DNA from: Oreohelix idahoensis
Lineage: Eukaryota > Mollusca > Gastropoda > Stylommatophora > Oreohelicidae
Assembly: GCA_024509875.1 (NCBI GenBank)
Contig: JAMPIV010017539.1
Span: forward strand, 113,631 to 177,630
DNA: 64,000 bases
Direction of reading: 5' to 3'
The position numbers and the translations under genes were made by a program. This document shows positions 58,432 through 64,000 of this stretch, one piece after another. Each line of letters starts with the position of its first letter. Positions within the stretch are counted from its first letter, which is position 1. Under the pieces are notes generated by a model. That model made no database searches, had not been told where the DNA came from, and was given only the letters and a program-made list of their open reading frames with translations.

Positions 58432-61400
58432 TCCACCCAAAATATCAGCAATAAATGTAATATTACAACTAAAACATCAAACATAATCAATCAAATATCC
58501 CAATGAATGTTACCGATGTAAATTACAACAAAATAATCAATCATAATACAAGCATACCAAAATTAATCTTAATACAACACCAAGCTAAGTACATTTAGTA
58601 CAAGCAACAACCAATAGAAAGTGAAAGAACAAGATCAAACAACAGAAGAATGATCTGTAGTAAAGGAAAGTAAGAGATCAGAAAATGAGAAACAATCAAC
58701 AACAGCACATAATAATCAATAAGTAAACAATTTCATGTAAAATAAATACAAATTTACCAAAATACTAGTTACATTATATTAAGTTATATAATTAACTCAA
58801 GAATACAATGAATGAAAGTATAAGTATTGAAAGAAGAAGAAGTATACAAGTAGAATGAAGAGAAACGAAGATGTGATACAGAAATATAAACAAGATATGA
58901 ACACATATCGAAAAGACAACAAAAAATAGAATGAAATGAAGGATAGTCAACAAAGACGAATGGAAAGCAAAGGTATGAACGCATAGAAAGTCAATAACAA
59001 TACATACTAATAGATGTTTAGATTAGACAACATATTTCAAAATTAAATACAAACATGATTACAAGGCACAAAACAAAATGTCAAAGTATATCCATACTAA
59101 CAGCACAAAATGAATAATTCATAACTAAACAAAGTCTAAGAAGTAATTTAACTAAGTTACAAAAGTTATACTTAATTGAAAATAAATTATAAACCTTACA
59201 CAAACAAATAATAGCATTTGCGATAACTAAGTTTTGACCTAACGCACAATCAACCGCTAAATAATAAAAATACATCATAATATCAAATAAGACAAGTTTC
59301 CAAAGAAGTAATATCCCTTTCACTCATAGGGCACACAAAAATAAATTACAATGCCAAAAAACAATTTTTTTCCCAAAATTACCATACCAAATATTTCAGA
59401 ACGATAAGTTATCATAAAATAAAATTATTATTTAAGTAATTCTAAGTCATAACTAATAAATTAACAATGAAATTAACTTTTAACAAAATGAGAGAAGCAT
59501 AAAGTATCTTATCTCTAGACAAACACTTAAATCAAAACATGTAAGTTTTTTTTTTTCCAAAACATACATCACCAAAAAAAAACCTCTAAGAAAAATACGA
59601 TGTCATCTGTATATCAACTTTCCAACATACAAACATAACATAATGTTACAACAATCTGTCCATCTTTAAACAAATAAAAATATCAGATGTGTCTATTAAA
59701 TTTACCAAAAAGTTCAATTTAATTTATAAGTTAATTCTGATTAACAATAGCGTTGAGCTTCAGTGATATTTAACTGTAAATTTATATCTTACTCAGCCTA
59801 GTATAAATCTAAAATTTAATGGAACAATAGAATATGAAAAAGTAGTCCTATAAAAATATCTTCAAAGTTTTTATAAAAAATATTTAACAAATTAATTTGT
59901 TGCAAAAATGTTGAAAAAATCTTATTATTTAAATACTAAGTACTATGTTCTGACAAGGTCAATGTTTCAACATATATTACTAATTCAAATACAAAATCAT
60001 TTCTGATACATTGTCGTGAGAAATTCTAATCCACATATATAAATTAAAAAGTAAATGTAAAGCCTAACAAATAAATTCTATAAAAGGAAGAAGAATAGTA
60101 AAGAACAGTGCTGTCACAATGACAGTACTCGAAATCCCCTTTGTTTTATGCTTCGTCTGCAAATTGTAACGTTTCCACGTTAAATATAAGCCACTGCATA
60201 ATACAAGCGTTTCCACAACACATTAAAACGGGTATTGCATTTCTAAGAAAAAACATTGAGAGGCACACTGCGTATGACCTAAATTAATTACACTACGAAT
60301 GGACAGATGGATGTAGGATGGAAAGAAGGGAGGGCTGAAAATCAGGAACGCATGCAACACTAAACACGCGTCTCGCTATTAATGCCACCCCCAACAAGCG
60401 TAACGCGATATACAATTACTACTATCACGCGTGTAAGGCCACATGCACTAACTTTTTTTCAGACGGACAGTGATAAAAACACTACCCTTCCCAGAGTTAG
60501 GTTTTAAAAAACCTGGAAAACGCTTATTAGGAAAGATGACATTAGATGGATTTACGTTTGAAAACATGACAGTACCCAGACACCACATGGGGATTGAAGT
60601 GAACAGGAGGTGGTAGAAAATGCACATTTTGAACGCAGCCACCTAGCTCCCTTAGATTGAGATATTTGGATTCCTTAGGGCTTGCTGACACAGAATATGT
60701 TAAGTGTTACGCAAATAGTCCAGGAATTAATAAATTATAGGCAAAAGAAAATAATGAGGGTGTCAGACAACCTAAAAACTCGGAGTCGCTCAGTGGCAGA
60801 ATTTTAAACCACCATTGTACGGAAATAGGCCACAAGTTACATTTGAATTGATTGGATGGAATGATATGTAAGGCTAAACACGATTAGTCGGACTATAAAT
60901 GCTATCTTTTGTTGTCAAGGGAGACGGAAGTAAGAGTACTTTTTTTCAAACGATGGGGTAGAAATGGCCTGATTGGTTAGGTCTGTTAATATAGTTAATT
61001 GATAGCGTTAGTTCGAGACCACTAGTTCAAATAAGCTTGATAAAGCAACAGTGCGTTGAAGCCAGCTCATATTTTTGCTAAATAAAAGCCTGGAACATAA
61101 GCAGATGGGAATTTGTGCCAGTATTTGTGCCTACATTCAGTGCTAGTCAACGTATCTGTGTTTATTTCCTTGAATTTTGGTAGGTTGAAATATTTGATCT
61201 CTTTTTAATGAAAATTGAATGTACATTGATAATTTATGTCTGTATATATGTGCAGTTCAGTAGCGAACATGAGACAAGGCCTATATCTATATATATATTG
61301 CTCCAACCTGAACAGATGGTGTCGGAGAAAAGTCAAACTACATGGAATTACCACATAGTACACTGACACCTACCTTATGACATGGAAGGAATTATAGCTG

Positions 61401-62750
61401 AAAGTGCAGAGGCGTAGTAACCGTTAGGGAGGTTAATACTGGAGTAAGCTGCTTCAGAAGAAGATAGCAGTTAAACTAAAGCTCTGAACTCTGTGTTTGT
61501 GATGTATTGTGCTCAGTCTAGCCAGATAGTATAAATTGGTTCTGAAGTAGGAGGTACATCCTTCTTGTTTCAGGGACTGTGGTCCTAGTTATTGAAGCCG
61601 CACCTGGTCTGAGCGTTTGCTGAATTCAGAGGCTACAACATACTCTTTGGTCCCTGTAGTAACCAGTGAGGTGTCTTCAGAAACAGTGAATAGTCGAGCA
61701 GAGGAGTCCTTGCCTGCCGCCATCACGAAAGTTAAGCCCACTGTGGCCAAAAGAGCTCAACACTATGTACCCCTCGTAAATGACACTAACTTAATTAAAG
61801 AGGGGCAATTAATTGTTTTAATGTTCGGAACTGAGACCATCTCCAATACTAGTTCCAAACATACACAAGCACATGCAGTCATGATGTCTAATAAGAATCT
61901 ATCTTGAAGAACAAAACCAGTATTACCTCATATTACCACATCACAACTCACACACATAGATTACTAATATTGTATGTCAATGCAAAGACCACATTTATAT
62001 CTGTGTACATAATATTTGTAATTACATGTTATAATATTGCCTGGTTCACTGTGTAGTTGAATCAGGATCACTATTGTAGAAAAAATCAATACATCTGTAT
62101 ATATCTGAAATTTATCATTGAATCTTTTAAGATAGTCTTCTAGAGTGTTGACTGTTTGTGAGTGTCACAGTATTGTCAAGTATGGTGGAATAATTAAATT
62201 GTTTATCTGTTTGTTGTTGTGGTGACTTACACTTCATCATTTGCATAACCCTAGACATATAACGTTGCCAACACAATATTCCAGAATAATTCTGACTGAG
62301 ATATAAATATGTGGCAGTAAGTAAGGTTATCTGTAAAACACTACACATATTAGATACAGATACCTTCACAGCTGATCTCAGTCAGTACACTAAGTCCCTA
62401 TAAATATTTATATCATCCCACTTTACCACATACATGCAAGATAACTCTACAAAATCATATTACACAACATAACAATAAATTTATATAATTATTCTAACAA
62501 TTACAGCTACAACCCGAAAAATATACAGAAAAATGAGCACAGGTTTGACACCGCTCACTGCATTTATCAAAAATTACACACAAATTATTACCAACACATA
62601 TGTTACACACAATCAAAACAGAATAGTATACAATTGCATAAAAAATTGGACTGGTACATTCGAAACAGTCATATATGTTCCACACAAAAATATATATTTA
62701 GCAATCAAATGATTCATTAAAATGAACATCATAATGTTTCAAAGAAATTA
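58432..62750. other. 3' non-coding region of D with extra unassigned sequence
   Basis: 58432-59600 and about 62690-63199 resemble the AT-rich 3' region of C. The 2.5-3 kb between has no counterpart in C and may be another insertion. It holds a plus-strand open frame at 61617-61907 (VPVVTSEVSSETVNSRAEES) and a Cys-rich minus frame at 62494-62685, neither recognisable. Confidence 0.45.
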
Positions 62751-63199
62751 CCAATATTTTAATACAACATCATATGATATATTATCCACAGAATACAATA
62801 ACATGTACTATTCTAAAAAATAAATCAGCTGTAAAAAAAAATATATCCCGACAATCTGTCAATAATTCTTGATCCTCCAAAAAGTGACTCGTCAGATGTA
62901 TAGCGAGACGCTAATAGGTTCTGCTTGATAGATAATCCACATTCTTCACGAATAATGTCAACAAGTGCGCCAACTCATCACAACGTCGCACGCTACGAGA
63001 CAATACAAATGAAAATTTCTATTAATCATCTGTTGGATTTAATAAGGAAAAACGGAAAATCAACTTTCACGTTTACCTATCCCTTGAGGTGGAGTAGAGT
63101 CTTGGCCCCTTTTCACACACCTCAACAAGTCTTCCTTAAACGATGTAAACATCACAGAAGGCTTAGCGATCACTTGACCGTAACGAAAGTTCATCCCTG

Positions 63200-64000
63200 T
63201 TATAGGCTGAAAAAATTACTACGTTCACTAGAACGAGATGACCTTTCGACACCACTAGTGTGACAATCAATAGTGTTATTACTTTGCTTGTCAATAACTT
63301 TGCTGTCATGTGGAGTACAGCTAACCTGGTTACAATTTCTATAATTGCTCTTAAGAACATTGTTATTTGTTCTATTGACACAGTTGTACTGTTTTACATT
63401 CCAGTTAGCATAATTACAATTAGCATTTTTTCTAGGATAAAAATATCTACTAGATAGAAATGGCTTTTTATCAACAAATTTATTACCAGATTGACAAACT
63501 TTCACATAATTATTTCCATTATAATTTCTAATACTCTTAGAATCACGATGTTGTGATCTGTCAAATTGTTTCTTGTTTTTAGGCAAAGAAACATTACTAT
63601 ATGAAGAAATCCCTTGGTACATTTTAACCTCAGGGTTATATCTCCTATCAAAAGTATTTTTATCCTTGTTTGTGGCAGTGTGTTTAAGAACTGGGTCATA
63701 CTGACTTGACTGGGTATGACCGAAAGATTTAACCATATCTTTATTGTTTTTCACCAAATATGTTTCCCTCCTGGAACAAGGAGTTCTATCTTTTTTCACT
63801 GCTATCAAGCCATCAGGGTTCTCACTTAATACCTTGTTTGTTTTTAACAACTTAAATTGAAATTTATTATTGTTTCTTTTTTTATCTACAGGGTTATCTA
63901 ATACTGTAGATTTTTCTTTGCTAGCTTGATCACTGAGAATCCCATTATCTGACCTCACCGCAGGAAGAATTTTTATATAAGTTTTCTCATGTTCATTGTT
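63200..64000 (-). CDS. Element D ORF2 homologue: basic Asn/Lys/Ser-rich protein, partial
   Basis: The frame is open from the window end and stops at 63200. It aligns with the C-terminal two thirds of ORF2 of element C: VKMYQGISSYSNVSLPKNKK against IRQYQGSLSSGNFDSPRNCK, then CQSGNKFVDKKPFLSSRYF against YQSGNDFATRKQVLSSGHF, then a N/C-rich tail. There are no catalytic or zinc-knuckle motifs. Conservation of the protein between copies whose flanks have diverged suggests selection during transposition. The N-terminus is outside the window. Function unknown; probably a structural, nucleic-acid-binding component of the element. Confidence 0.7.
   Translation of the reverse strand, partial: NNEHEKTYIKILPAVRSDNGILSDQASKEKSTVLDNPVDKKRNNNKFQFKLLKTNKVLSENPDGLIAVKKDRTPCSRRETYLVKNNKDMVKSFGHTQSSQYDPVLKHTATNKDKNTFDRRYNPEVKMYQGISSYSNVSLPKNKKQFDRSQHRDSKSIRNYNGNNYVKVCQSGNKFVDKKPFLSSRYFYPRKNANCNYANWNVKQYNCVNRTNNNVLKSNYRNCNQVSCTPHDSKVIDKQSNNTIDCHTSGVERSSRSSERSNFFSL

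Larger units (their letters stand above)
57159..64000 (-). mobile_element. Element D: second member of the C family, truncated by the window end
   Basis: The 3' LTR is at 57159-58431 (TGTTACC...TATACA), then a purine tract (TTTTGGGTGGA on the minus strand), AT-rich 3' sequence and an ORF homologous to ORF2 of element C. Shared LTR landmarks include gcccacacagagc, cccgccaaaaaa, acgagactc and atcagcttaatca. The 5' half lies outside the window, so no target duplication can be checked (left flank ATGGG). Confidence 0.75.

Noticed and set aside
61617..61907. 96-codon plus-strand open frame
   Set aside because: No family resemblance; mentioned only as content of the unexplained block in D.

Overview
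The window looks like a repeat-dense stretch of a lophotrochozoan genome, most likely a gastropod mollusc. The evidence is eukaryotic: Ty3/gypsy-type LTR retrotransposons, several LINE and SINE insertions, Tigger, Tc1 and TTAA-type DNA transposons, minisatellites, and one intronless seven-transmembrane receptor at 34658-35698 that resembles the large chemosensory/peptide-receptor families of sea slugs. The taxon is an inference from family resemblance. The receptor is the only plausible host protein gene I can support.

Layout: (1) 1-3308, minus strand: a truncated Gmr1-like element (A) with gag, protease and integrase, followed by a primer-site-like sequence and probably its 5' LTR. (2) 5938-16396, minus strand: an element (E) bounded by ~893-bp LTRs, with a tRNA-Ser-type primer-binding site and a gag but no pol of its own. 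Its gag carries a cold-shock domain followed by two zinc knuckles, the Lin28 architecture. E is interrupted by a 990-bp LINE tail and by a plus-strand pol (B, 9898-13223). (3) 16757-25088, minus: a complete LTR element (C) with a perfect 5-bp target duplication, minisatellite-filled LTRs and a coiled-coil/Asn-rich protein, but no pol. (4) 26909-29583: a Tigger/pogo transposon broken by a 307-bp retroposed insertion. (5) 29584-36240: minisatellites and the receptor, flanked by two copies of a ~440-bp direct repeat. (6) 36241-~41000, minus: a decayed RTE-like LINE with a Tc1-like transposon (38692-40209) inside it. (7) 41213-41471: a palindromic TTAA-flanked MITE. (8) 43300-52975, minus: a complete Gmr1-like element (F) with 2.3-kb LTRs, a perfect ATCGT target duplication, a tRNA-Pro-type primer site and a SINE in its RNase H region. 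(9) 57159-64000, minus: a second member (D) of the C family, running off the window.

How the parts relate: elements A, B and F all place integrase before reverse transcriptase, the order described for Gmr1-like Ty3/gypsy elements. E and C/D have LTRs and structural-protein-like ORFs but no enzymes, so they presumably depend on enzymes supplied in trans. The SINE inside F ends in the same 3' tail as the LINE at 36241, which suggests that LINE family mobilised it. The items most worth a second look are the Lin28-like gag of E, the pol-less C/D family, the SINE-LINE tail pair, and the mosaic LTRs of C.
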